Below, in pieces: positions 35,510 to 46,796 of a DNA stretch of 64,000 nucleotides (its first letter is position 1; each line of letters starts with the position of its first letter). A program made the translations under genes and the position numbers. The notes below the pieces were generated by a model. That model was not told where the DNA came from. It saw only the letters and a program-made list of their open reading frames with translations, and made no database searches. This DNA comes from Pleurotus ostreatus/Saccharomyces cerevisiae fusant (taxonomy: Eukaryota > Opisthokonta), in the NCBI GenBank assembly GCA_024196135.1, contig JAMQCK010000037.1, positions 83,202 through 147,201 of the forward strand. The letters are read 5' to 3'.

Positions 35510-37098
35510 ATGATGCTGCTCTCCGCCTCCCTTCTCGTTGCAAGCTTCGCTTCATGCGCTAGCGGTGTCACTTTCGAACCAGTCGATGGCCAGCCGGGGC
35601 TTATAGACAACGGAACCTACGGACCACCCATCGAGATCGTCCACCTCTTCCAGCATCCGCCCACAGCGATCACGGTCAGCTCAACTGGTCGCGCTTTCGT
35701 CTCGTTCAACCGGTACGCCGTAGCTATTTCATCCTCTCCTCACTCCTACATCTCACTTATCTCTCTCACCCCAACACAGAGGCAACCTCACCGCCAACCC
35801 CAAGACCCTCGCCGAGATCGTGGACTCCACCACCGACGTCGCCTGGCCTAGCGAAGAATACAACACACCGCCCGACGGCCTCTTTAATGCCTCCTCTGGC
35901 GTTACCTACGGCTCGAGCGACTCGGAGCACCTGCTGAACGTGCAGGCGGCGGTGTTCGATGCGCTCGATCGCCTCTGGGTGCTGGACACGGGGCGTCCGG
36001 CGAGCGACGGCGGCGACAACGCCCTAGGCTTTCCGGGCGGTCCGAAGCTCGTTGGCTTCAACCAACCTCGACTCCGAAGGACTCAAACAGCACGGCGAAG
36101 TCTACGACGAGCAACATCACGACAGCGAGTGAGACGACGCCATTCACGACCATCACGTTCCCGGAGACCGTCCTTCCTGCTCACGGCTTCCTCAACGACA
36201 TACGTATCGACCTATCGAAGGGCGATGCAGGGTTCGCTTACATCGCAGATAGCGGTGAGTAGACGCCTTCGACATCGACATCACACGCGCTGATCATCTC
36301 CCAGGCGCCCTCGGCCTCATCGTCGTCGACCTCGCCTCCGGCGAATCCTGGCGCCACCTCGATGACATCTCGAGCGTGCGCCCAAAGTCCGGCTTCCTGC
36401 CCTCCGTCTTCGGTATCCCTACGTACCAGGCATCTGGAGGGAGCCCTTTCTACCGCTACCCAGCTCCGACTGGAGGAGGCTCTGATGGTGGGCGAGGCTT
36501 GAAGGTCTGTACTACGATCTGCTAACACGGTGATGGTTTTCGCAGGCTTCACGTTGTCCGCGGATGGTGAATACGCGTACTTCACGCCTATCGCCAGCCG
36601 CGACTTGTACCGGGTCCCGACCGAGCTGCTACGCGTCAATCCCAAGCACGACCGCTCAGCAGTAATCAAGGCTGCAAGCGCGGTGCAGTACCTAGGAGAG
36701 GCACGTTTCTTTCGCTGATGCCTATGGTCAACAGCTAAGCACCGAATAGGTCGGCGGCGAGGCTGACGGTCTCGAGACGGACGATACGGGAAAGCTCTAC
36801 CTCACCTCCCCAGAGCACAACGCCATCAATGTATACAACCCCGAGACAGGCCTCATCGAGCCTTTCGTGCGCGACCCGCGCATCGCTTGGCCGGACACGC
36901 TAGCGTGCGTACCATGTTTGGTTGGAGATCATACACTCATGTTGACATTGCTCTAGTGTGGGATATGATGGCTATCTGTATGTCACCCTGCCGCAGTACT
37001 GGCTGGGACCGACGCTGCAGAACGGAACGGACAAACGTGTACCGCCGTTCGCGCTTGCGCGGGTGCCTATCGAAGGGAAGCCCGCTAAGCTGGTGTAG
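35510..37098 (+). CDS. Secreted yellow / major royal jelly protein-like protein, copy 2 (apparent frame break)
   Basis: Paralogue of the gene at 26105-28215, same strand and same intron positions. Start ATG at 35510 gives a signal peptide MMLLSASLLVASFASCASG. Conserved blocks: DNGTYGPPIEIVHLFQHPP, NLTANPKTLAEIVDST, RLWVLDTGRPASDGGDN, PFTTITFPETVLPAHGFLND, GFLPSVFGIPTYQAS, GFTLSADGEYAYFTPIASRD, LYLTSPEHNAINVYNPETGL, IEPFVRDPRIAWPDTLA and YLYVTLPQYWLG, stop at 37096-37098. Between GGPKLVGF and the PFTTITF block (about 36055-36070) the reading frame shifts by one base. The only in-phase splice that would repair it is 29 nt, too short for a normal intron. Either a frameshift, a very small intron or a sequence error. 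Everything downstream is intact and conserved, so inactivation, if real, is recent. Confidence 0.8.
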
Positions 37099-37333
37099 AC
37101 GGTGATTCTGAAGTAACGCACGTAACGCTATATAAGAGAGCCATTTCTCTGCGCTTGTAAAGGGGGGGAGGAAGGTATAGGCCGCTATTGAGGGGAGCGG
37201 AAGCTTTGAAGAGTGGAGGGGGCCAAATCAGAAAGGGCGAGACCGGGGTTCGAACACTTCAGCGGGCCGGAAGTTCCAAATTTTGGCTGCCGACATCGCG
37301 CGTCTCGTTTGTCTCCTGCCGTCACCGTCGTCC

Positions 37334-39484
37334 ATGTCGTCCTCCGAAACCTCAGCCGGCGTCCTCGAGAAGGCTCAGACCTTCGTCGCCGAGAACAAGC
37401 GCGCAGTGCTCATCGGCAGCGCTGTCGCCGCGCTCGCCGTCGGCGGCGCACTCTACTTCGCCTCGACGTCGCGGCCGGGCGCCTCCGACATTGAGAAGGG
37501 CGGCAAGAAGTCCAAGAAGGGAGGCAAGAAGCGCAAGACGGTGAAGGACAAGGATGGCCCCATCCTCGAAGAGCGCAAGCCGAAGGCAGCGCCGGAGGAG
37601 GGTGCGTGGGTTATGACATAGCACGGAGGCGCGCTGCTAACCGACCCGCAGAGCTGAAGGTATATACTACGGAGGAGATTGCGGCCATGTCAAGCGAGGT
37701 GCGTGTGCTGGAGATGGTTTGGGACGTTACTCATCATTTCCCAGGAGCGCCAGAAGGTTGCAAACTCGTTCAAGGCGCGGGGGAACAGCGCGTACCAGGC
37801 CCGCGAGTTCGCTAAAGCAGCCGAGCTGTACACCCGCGCCATCGAGATCTCCCCCAAGTCTGAGCCCGTCTACTACAGCAATCGCGCGGCATGTGCGTCA
37901 TGGTCGCGTAATCCGCCTTCCCGCGTTGGTTGACATTCATCTCTCAGGCTACATCAACCTCTCCCCGCCAAAGTACGAGGAGGTCGTTGCCGACTGCGAT
38001 GAGGCGCTCCGACTAGACCCGAAGTACGTCAAGGCCCTCAACCGTCGCGCGACGGCCCTCGAGGCCCTCGACCGGTATGAGGAAGCGTTGCGGGGTGAGT
38101 ACAGTACTTTAGGTATCATACGGGTTAATACGTGCTAAAACCCTTCTTAGACTTCACAGCGGCAACGATCCTCGACAAGTTCCAGAACCAGTCGGCCGCG
38201 ACGTCCGTTGAGCGCGTATTGAAAAAGCTGTCCGCTATCCAGGCCGCAGAAATTATGAAGAACCGCCAGCCCCGTCTTCCCTCGTTCACCTTCATCTCGG
38301 CGTACTTCGCTGCCTTCCGCCCGCGCGCGCACCCAACACTGCCGGAGGAGCCCTCAACGGGCGACAACACTCTCCTGCTCGCGCTTCAGGCCACGGAGGC
38401 CGCGGACTATACCCACGCCGTCACCCTCGTCAACGAGGCCATTGAGCAGGGCATCTCATGGGACACCGGCAAGGCCGAAGCGCTCAACCTGCGCGGCACC
38501 TTCAAATTCCTCATGGGCGACATCGACGGCGCCAAGGCCGACCTCGAGGAGTCGCTCAAGCTCGTCCCCTCTTTCACCCAGAGCCTCGTCAAGCTCGCGA
38601 GCGTGCACATGGAGCAGGGCGACCCGAAGTCGACGTTCGAGTGCTTCGAGCGCGCGATCCAGTTCAACCCGAACGACCCGGACATCTACTACCACCGCGG
38701 GCAGGTGCTGTTCATCATGAGCGATTTCATGGAGGCGTCGAAGAACTACACGAAGTCGACGGAGATTGATGACCAGTTTGTGTTCAGCCACATTCAGAAT
38801 GCGGTCGCCGAGTACAAGGCGGGCAACGTTGCGCACAGCATGGCTATCTTCCGTCGGACGTTGGTCGCCTTCCCTCAGCGGAGCGAGCCCCACAACTACT
38901 AGTAAGCCCTTTGCGTTGAGACATGGTTGATGATACTGACTGCTATCGCAGCGGCGAGCTTCTCATGGACCAGCAGCGCTTCGAGGAGGCTGTCGAGAAG
39001 TTCGACAAGGCGTTCGAGCTCGAGAAGTCCAAGTGAGTGTTCTTGCAACTGTCAGTACAACAATGCGCTAACAATTTCCGTCCAGGCGCTCCCCTAACGT
39101 CCTTCCCTTGGTCAACAAGGGTCTCGCGCTCTACCAGTGGAAGCAGGACATTGGCGCCGCCGAGAGCTGCTGCTCAGAAGCCCTCCAGATCGACCCGGAG
39201 TGCGAAGCCGCCGTCGCCACCCTCGCCCAGCTCAGCCTGCAGCAGAGCAAGGTTGACCGCGCGGTGGAGATGTTCGACCGGCAAGCGGAGCTCGCGCGCT
39301 CAGAACCGGAGCTCATGAACGCGTTGACGTACAAATATGTGCGTACCTTCGTTGTCTTCTTCGTTGTGTGAACCGCAAAAACTTACGCTCTCTCCTCCAG
39401 GCTGCGCTCGCACAAAGCGAGTTCGCGAAAAACTACCCGGCTATGGCGGCGGAGATGCAGGCGATGGCCGCGAGCATGGCCTAA
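37334..39484 (+). CDS. TOM70: Mitochondrial import receptor Tom70
   Basis: Outer-membrane TPR receptor of the TOM complex that accepts Hsp70/Hsp90-bound precursors such as metabolite carriers. Start ATG at 37334 ([20 protein letters not shown]). Residues about 24-42 ([19 protein letters not shown]) form the single N-terminal anchor, followed by a Lys-rich linker ([11 protein letters not shown]). The clamp TPRs come next: [60 protein letters not shown]. The C-terminal TPRs include [40 protein letters not shown] and [20 protein letters not shown]. The end is MQAMAASMA, stop at 39482-39484. Seven or so short introns. Length near 600 residues matches the family. Confidence 0.95.
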
Positions 39485-39735
39485 GCCTTTGCGACGCAGT
39501 TTCAACTATGCTAGCTGTCCGGCATAGCGCACGGACGGCCCCAATGTGAAGAGCGATGTAGGACCAGGCAGGCGAACATGCTATTGACGACAGTGACTTG
39601 GTTAGTATACTTACAGTACTGGACATTACATATGTGCCTAATCTTGATAACACTCCCTTCTCCCTCTCAATCGTCCGAACGACTAACCCACACCTTGCCT
39701 CGGTGTGCCTAGTGTCAAATGCACGTTTGGGCCTA

Positions 39736-40106
39736 CTATGGGTCACCCAGTGTATAAACGTACCGATCGCTACGTTGACACACTGTCTAGAGGACGTTTG
39801 TTGAGCGATTTTCGCCCGGAAAAAAAGCGTACATAGGTTTTCGAATGCCCTGCACACGATGGCGAAGACCGCTTGTCCATAGCTCCTTCTGTAGATGCTC
39901 GCTGGAAACCGCTCGGACGCTGCTGATGGGCATGATGCCATCAAAACCTCGTGTCGCGGCGTCCAGCACCAACGGTTGCAGGTACGCGGAAGCGGTCTTC
40001 ACCATCGTGTTCTACGCATATAAGAGTATAGGAGTACGATTTTTTCGCGTAGCAATCGGCCGCCAAACGTAGAGATCGGTACATTTATACACTGGGTGAC
40101 CCATAG
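39736..40106. mobile_element. Foldback MITE with 41-bp terminal inverted repeats and TA target site
   Basis: 371 bases. The ends are inverted repeats beginning CTATGGGTCACCCAGTGTAT on each strand: the first 23 bases are identical and 39 of 41 match. TA dinucleotides flank both ends (39734-39735 and 40107-40108), the target site of Tc1/mariner-type elements. The similarity continues inward in imperfect form: CACGATGGCGAAGACCGCTT on the left pairs with CACGATGGTGAAGACCGCTT read from the right. The element could thus fold into a hairpin of well over 100 bases per arm. No transposase. It lies between TOM70 and the first F-box gene. Confidence 0.8.
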
Positions 40107-40280
40107 TAGTTAGCAAATTCCGCTGGGATCGTGACATGTCACTCATCTGTCACAGTTCGAGTTGACCGGCATTCAGAAAGCATATCGGACAGCGATGGTG
40201 CGTCGATGATTTGGATGCCGAGGGCGCGTCTTTCTATCTTCCTCCTCTCGCGACATCTCCCGCAACTCGCCCAGCTCGCC

Positions 40281-41760
40281 ATGTTCCGCACTCCCCTCAC
40301 CAGACTTCGGGGTCTCCTGCCTACGAGACGCGGCGGTCGACGTGACGGTATCATTGTCAAGCAGGAGCTCGACGCTGCCACCCTGGCGTCCTCGCTCAGT
40401 GCCCTGGACCTAACTCCGCTCCGGGACGTGGACCCCGCTACGCTGCTGGGCGAGAACTCCTCCATCCTCGACCCCGAGGTGCTGCATATGGTGCGTGGCA
40501 GCTCCCTATCACGCGTCGCTATACCCCGCTCGTCGTGACTATTGCCTAACTCGACCTCCTTCAGATCATGCACAACTGCAGTCCGCTCGACCTGGCCATC
40601 CTGCGCCAGACCTGCCACGCTTTCCGAGACCACATCGACGCGAAGCCCGCCCTTTGGCGCTCGGCGCGCAAGAGCGTGGCTGGGGCGCCCGAGCCCATTG
40701 CGCTTCCTCCCAAGGTTACAGCGACGCAGGCTGCGGGACAGCAGGACGCCGAGATGAGCGATGTCACCGAGGCGACTCCGACCGAGGCAGAGTGGGCACT
40801 GCACTTGTTCACGGGCGCGGTGAGCGGTCGACAATATGGTATGGCAAGGAGTGCTCATGCAGGCTTCGTAGCTCGAGACCAAGCGCGGCTTCAAGGTCGT
40901 CCCCGCCCAATGGTTCGATTCCTACAACTCCCAGTGGAACAAGTCGCAAAAGAAGAACATGGCCCTGTGAGCGCCCCCATCTGTCTCCATACACGTACGA
41001 TGCAACTCATCTGCGCCTCAGCGTCGGCGACTTTGTCCGCGAGAAAGAGCGACTCGGCTTCGACGCGCGCAAGCGGCGCCTGAGGGAGCTCATGCGTACT
41101 CCGTCCTGTTTGCGCCTGTTCCAAGTCTTCCGTCGCGACCTGGAGGATATCGACCGCGCTTGTACGTCTTCCCCTCCTTCCCCCCTTCCTCACTCCGTCT
41201 GACCCGCACCGTCATAGCTTTCGACCGCGCATACCTTGCCATGGTGGACGAAGCCGCGCGAGCGAAGACGGGCGACCTGTCCATGATCCCCGCGGGCTTC
41301 CGCTTTCACGCGCGAGACAAGATCGCGTGCCCGCAGTGCCACCCTCCGCCAGCGAAACCGCGCCCGTACAAGATCGTGAACAAGAAGCTCATGTATCTCG
41401 GACCTGACGCGCAACCTATCCGCGGGTGGAAGGAGCCGAAGAAGTATATGATTACGAACGGGCTGAAGGATCATTATGAGGCGAAGTGAGTCCACCTGCT
41501 CCGTAGTCATCTGGGGTCTTCTTGCCGACGTGGAGGCTTACACGCTCTTCCAGACATCCGACTACTCCTCATGTGTTTGTACAGGTGACTCAGCCCTGTG
41601 TCGCTTGTCCGTTGCGCACGGCGAAGGTCAAGCTCTATTGTGCGCAGGGCATGATTGCTCATCAACACAATGCGTATGTCCTTCCCTTCGATGTCATTTG
41701 GGAAGTGCTAACGCCGTTATTTTCTACTGCAGGCACGGCCCTATCAATCCTCCCCATTGA
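40281..41760 (+). CDS. F-box-like protein with C-terminal zinc motif, copy 1
   Basis: Start ATG at 40281 (MFRTPLTRLRGLLPTRRGG). An intron before IMHNCSPLDLAILRQTCHAF opens the F-box-like helices (shorter than a full F-box at its N-terminal side). Then WALHLFTGA, LETKRGFKVVPAQWFDSYNS, VGDFVREKERLGFDARKRRL, LMRTPSCLRLFQVFRRDLED, AKTGDLSMIPAGFRFHARD, a first zinc pair ACPQCHPPP, GWKEPKKYMITNGLKDHYEA, a second pair PCVACP, LYCAQGMIAHQHN, and the last exon AHGPINPPH with the stop at 41758-41760. F-box proteins bring substrates to SCF ubiquitin ligases; the C-terminal Cys/His module could be the substrate-binding part (inference). Two relatives in this window (45379 and 58219) share the whole layout and the last-intron position. 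Family not named. Confidence 0.75.
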
Positions 41761-42689
41761 GTCGAATGACCCTATCTCATGGTCATCATCTCTTGTCTTC
41801 CTTTGCGCCACCTTCCTCGCTGCGTTCCTCTTCCAAGCCACTCTACGTATTCGTCTTTACATTGTACTTGTACCTTTTTTAGCCTGTATGTATATTTGTT
41901 TGTAATTAGTCTCGAACATCTTGCTCGCCTGCCCCTCGCTGAGGCCCGCGCCCAGAGCTCAACTTCGTCCACGCGATGAACAACGTGCGCGTCACGTGTG
42001 GCGCCCTGCGAACCTAGCGCGTCTTCGCCTTCGAATTCGATGTCATGGCGTCTCTGCCTTATTACCTGCCTCATGCATCCATATCAGCACTCATCCAAGT
42101 ATCATGGATTGTATCTGAGCTTCCGTGACTTACATCCGGGCGTCGCTGCTTGCTCTGTTTCTGGAAGGTTGTCGTTTGACTCCCGTATATCCTTCTTTCT
42201 GACTTGAGCCAACCTCTCGCGTTGACCGCCGTCAATCCTCAAGCGGCTCGTGCGGCTCCGCATACTCGACAGCTCAAGGAGACAGATGCTCTAACTCGGC
42301 GATGTCTTCCTTCATATTCATTTTACCCGCGCGTCTCCCCTCTGCGCGCGTCCCCTCTCAGCGAACGTCTTCCCATCATCTTCGCCTACGCCCACCATCA
42401 TGAACTTCCTTTCGCTGCGACTTTATATAGTATGATCAGGGGTAAGAATGCGACTACTCCTGGCCCGGAGGCGCCACTTATGGTGCGCGCTCGTTGTCGT
42501 CCTACCCTTCACGTCGGTTCGCGTGCGATCATCTCTCGCGGAAGGCTCAAACAAGGACAGAAACGCAAGCAAGGTGAAAGAGAGGTCGACAGGCACTCGC
42601 GAGAGCACAAGGATATGGAGAAGTATATGTATAGCATGCATATTGAGGCGCACTATATGATACAATGACATCCGGAGGACTGTGTAGAT
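41761..42689. other. Intergenic; contains a copy of the F-box upstream segment
   Basis: No complete gene. The stretch 41970-42110 shares CGTGCGCGTCACGTG and several shorter blocks in the same order with 44990-45160, the upstream region of the second F-box gene. It looks like a promoter copy without its gene. Confidence 0.45.
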
Positions 42690-43400
42690 AACGAGCAGAA
42701 GAAGATGTGGCCGCGAGTCGAACGCGCACGGGCTCCCGAATGAGCCACCACACCGCCGGGCATACGAGCGCCCGATGTGATTCTGGAGCCGGAGTCGAAG
42801 CCGCAAGTCGTAGTCGGAGGTCCAGAACGAGACAAAGCCCGAATCGTCCGTCCGCCCCCACCGATGGAGGCGAGAAAGCGTACCCGGGGAGATAAGTCCT
42901 GCTCGAGCTCCCTCAAGTCGTAGCCGCGGTCGCAGTCGGAGGACAAGGTACGAATCGGAGTCTGTTCACGCCTTGAGGGCGCGAAGACCGACGCAAAAGG
43001 CGTCCAACCCCAGAGCCCGCAGCACCGACGGCCCCCACCGAGGTGCTAAAGCATGGTGAGAAAGCGTATCCGACCGCTGCGGGATGAGGTTCCGCTCGTA
43101 CTCCTCATGTCGCAGTCGGGGTCGGAGCCGAAGTCGCATGTCGTAGTCGGAGGACGTCCCGAAGTTGGGTCCTATCGCGTCTTCGGAAGGCGAGGACCGG
43201 CGCATGAGGCGCCAAACTTCACATCGCGCAGTACCGCCCGCCCCCACCGAATTGCTAAAGCGCGGTGAGAAAGCGTACGCGGGACCTGCGGACATGAAGC
43301 CCACTCGAGTCCCTCGAGTCACTCGTTGAAGCCGGAGCCCCAGTCGGAGTCGTCCGTCGTCCAAGTCGTCGGCGATGGGGCTGTCGGTGGCCTGCGTCGG
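42690..43400. repeat. Degenerate tandem repeats, unit about 200 bp
   Basis: Three diverged copies of a unit with CCCCCACCGA, then GGTGAGAAAGCGTA, then AGTCGGGGTCGGAGCCGAAG-type triplet-rich sequence and CGTAGTCGGAGG. They start near 42700, 42960 and 43170. On the minus strand the units read as Arg/Leu-rich peptides (RLRLRPRL), which I take as a by-product of the simple-sequence core. Confidence 0.65.
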
Positions 43401-45378
43401 TGGGCGCGCCGGAGCGCAACGGATGAAGCGGCTGCATAGAGAAGTTAGTACACACACATGATCACGAATGAAGGGAAGGACGTACCAGGCCGTCACCGTG
43501 GAATGAGAGGAAGTGCGAGCAAGTTGCGTCGATGTGGTCCGCCAGCTGTTCGTCGCTCCCTTTACCGTCGCGCTAATGGGGGATGACGACAAACCCGGCC
43601 CCCACAGTCAACGCCACCCCTCGCACTCCATACTTGCCGGTCGCCATCGCCGCCCTGTCGAAGTCGTAGTCGTCCTTGTCGATGTCGATGCCGATGGGGG
43701 ATGGGATGGGTAAAGCAGTGGACGGCTCTCTGCTTTTATAGTGCTTCGGAACATCGAAGAGAAGCTGTGTATGCGTCGATGTTTGTTGATGGTCGAATGA
43801 AACAAGGGCAAAGGGATCTGGGGGACGGAGGGTGAGCACATCAAGCGCGGAGGTACTATATTCGATCACGCACCTCCGCCGACTGACGGCCGTGAGCCCC
43901 ATGCCTTGACCCATCCAATCTTGACTAGATTCAGCTCTGGGAGCAACTCCCTTGCGTCTACGACTCATGGGAGAGGAGAGGGCAACGAACGGCATGGGCG
44001 TGGTGGACGCAGGAGGCAACGAGCGGCGAGCACTTGTTCGTGGGTGATCGATCAAACCATTTTGATCGCTGTGCTGATGAGCCATCAAAATCTCTGCTCC
44101 GTTCTCCTCCCTCTTGCCTCCATCGGCGGACCTTGAAACCCTCCACATTCTCTCTTGATTCCTTCTCCGTGGCCCTCTAACCCCCATATACTTATCTCAA
44201 ATACTGTATTACAATTGGAAGAGGGGTGCCTATCATGCAACTGCAACGCGGTCATCGTCGAGGACAAGGACGCAGCCAACGACCCTGCAATGGAACTTCA
44301 TCCGCTAATACCTCCGGCCTAGACTTGTATACTTCTAGCTCCCCTCAGCGCACTAGAAGTGTACGTTTCCAGGCCTTACAGACCATCCAATCATCGCTGA
44401 CCACAGTGCCCGACGCCGCAGTCTGACGCCATTTGCTCGTGAGCGCAGTCGACTACAAGGTATACATCCATAGTCCAGTCTGTCCCGAATAACATGATCA
44501 CTATCTGCCTTCTTTCTGCCCCCCTCTGCGTATCCGAGTACTCCAAGCATGCCCTTCTACGAGTTTGGGGGAATCAGACGGGTATAGCGAGTACATTCCA
44601 TTTATTGTGCCCACCCCCACCCCCTCAAGCCCAACTCATCAGCGTATATAGGCCTATCCCTTGACGTTACTTCTCAAGCCTCTATTCCTCGTCAAAGCCC
44701 GCGATCACCGTTCCTTGTCCAATGGTCAGCGCCACTGGGCGGGCCATCGGGCCGTTGTACAAAATGCCACGAGTTACGAGCCACGAGGAGCGCCTACAAT
44801 CACGCTCACCGTCACGCTTGCTGTGACTTTCCAAATAAGGCATTCCGAATCACATGCTTGAGTCCAGCCTAAAGGCGTCCCAGCTTTTGACGCACCAATC
44901 CGTGCAGTGACTCCCCACATTTGACAGAGCAGGATATTCAAGCGCGAAAGCGACTCACTCTCTCGTGAGTCCATGCGGCCCGCGCTTGAGTTCAAGGCAG
45001 TGAGCAGCGTGCGCGTCACGTGAAAGCTCGCATGTGACTGACGCGTCTCTTTATTTCCTATTTTTCCTTCGAATCTGATCTCGCTCGTCTCTGCTTCGTT
45101 GCCTGCGTCCTACGTCTATATCACTGCCTCCTGCGTCTGTATCATTATGATGGTCAGAGCCTTATGCAATGCCATCGTGCTCGGGCGTCATCTGGCTTCC
45201 GTCTATAACAGAGGCGTGTCATAGAGGCTAAGTTATGGGTGCGGCACGTCGCGGCAGCGCGTATTTGGCAGCTCAAAGAAAGAAGCCCTTTTTTCCGGCG
45301 GACTCCTTTCTTTCCATTCCTTCTCGCGCCTCTCCCCTCAAGGATCGACATCCAGCTCTCCTAGCACCCACAATCAGA
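43401..45378. other. Intergenic, about 2 kb; one doubtful minus-strand ORF
   Basis: A 204-codon frame on the minus strand (43573-44187) ends with DKDDYDFDRAAMATGKYGVR and a short hydrophobic stretch, and could be part of a lineage-specific gene, but there is no recognisable domain. The region 44990-45378 is the promoter and 5' UTR of the second F-box gene, with a CACGTG box at 45016-45021. Confidence 0.35.
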
Positions 45379-46796
45379 ATGAGCGCCCCTTCGCAGAGGC
45401 TGAGCAAAACCATGCTAATTGCTGCGAACACGACTGCTCTTGGCACGGAGGCGCTGAATATGGTGCGTGCGCGGTTCAGTACGCGTCTGCACGACGATAA
45501 CCTCTCCTCGCAGGTCATGCACAACTGCAGCCCGCACGACCTCGTCGTGCTGCGCCGCGTCTGCCGCGCCTTTAAGCAGCATATCGACGCGCATCCCGCC
45601 CTTTGGCGGTCAGCGCGGAAGGCCATTTGTGACGCGCCAGAGCCGAGTGCGCTTCCTCTCAAGGGGCAGCTCGTTGATGCGGATGAGATCCAGGAAGGGT
45701 TGACAGAGGCGGAGTGGGCCCTGCATCTGTTCACGGGCGCGGTGAGTGGTAGATCTGTACTGCGCGCGGCTCGATCTTACACGAAATATGCAGCTCGAGA
45801 TCAAGCGCGGGTTTCAGGCGGTCCCTATGCGCTGGCTCGTGGAGTACCAGCGCGAGTGGACGAGTGCGCATAGTAGGAACTTGGAGATGTGAGTTTCTAC
45901 TCTGTGTCATGAGGCCCATGGAGTTCTGTAGACCGTGAACGAGTGCAACGCTAATCTGTACCCCAGCATCGGCGCTTTCATCCGGGAGAAGGAGGCGCTC
46001 AACACCAGTGGGCGGAAGAAGCGCATGCGGGAGCTCCTGCGCACGCCAGCTTGCATCGGCCTGCTGCAGGCGTTCCGCCGCGACCTTGAGGACATCGATT
46101 ATGCGAGTGTGTCTCTTGGTGGCACTCATTCGATCTCCCGTCCATACTGACTCTTTTTCTTGCAGATCTCGCGCGCACATACCCAGAGATCGTCGACCAA
46201 GCCGCGCGCGTGAAGACGGGTGACCTCTCGATTTACCCTCCAGGCTACCGCCTCCACGCGCGTGATACCATCATTTGCCCGACTTGTAACCCTCCTCAAC
46301 CAGGGCGGGCGTACACTGTGGACGCCGAACTCAAGAAGATTGTCTACCTACAGGATAATGGCGAGCCGATCCTCGACTGGAAGGAGCCGAAGAGATTCAT
46401 GATAGGCGATGAGATTCAGGCGCATTATGCTGCTGAGTGAGTCGTCGTTCAAAAGCATCCCTTCCGGTGTCCTTTCTTCGCCTCGCATGTCATGATACCC
46501 TCCTGCGCGTCCTCGTCGTCCCGCGTGTTCTAACGTAACTCGTCCAGGCATCCGACGATTCCACCGCCTTTCCTTCGGGTCACCTTCGCCTGCACTGCGT
46601 GTCCGACGAGTGCGAGAGCCAGGCTTTATTGCAACGCAAGCATGATTTCTCATCAACGTAAAGCGTGCGTTTTTCCCGCTTATCTGTTCACTGTTGACGT
46701 CCTTTCATTCATGCTTACTGTATTGACGCCCTTCCGCTCTTCGCTGATGACGCCCTTCTGCTCATCAGACACGGCCCCATCAACCCTGCCTGGTGA
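45379..46796 (+). CDS. F-box-like protein with C-terminal zinc motif, copy 2
   Basis: Close relative of the gene at 40281-41760. Start ATG at 45379 (MSAPSQRLSKTMLIAANTTA). Blocks in order: VMHNCSPHDLVVLRRVCRAF (F-box-like helices), WALHLFTGA, LEIKRGFQAVPMRWLVEYQR, IGAFIREKEALNTSGRKKRM, LLRTPACIGLLQAFRRDLED, VKTGDLSIYPPGYRLHARD, first zinc pair ICPTCNPPQ, DWKEPKRFMIGDEIQAHYAA, second pair FACTACP, LYCNASMISHQRK and the final exon AHGPINPAW, stop at 46794-46796. Intron positions match copy 1, including the last one that splits the Ala codon before HGPINP. Substrate-recruiting role in an SCF ligase is inferred from the F-box only. Confidence 0.75.

Noticed and set aside
37225..37260. GGGGTTCGAAC, resembling a tRNA B box
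   Set aside because: No acceptor stem pairing or A box at a suitable distance.
42690..43592. Minus-strand frames with RLRLRPRL repeats as a gene
   Set aside because: The peptide repeats follow from a GAGTCG-like simple-sequence core and frames are broken between units.
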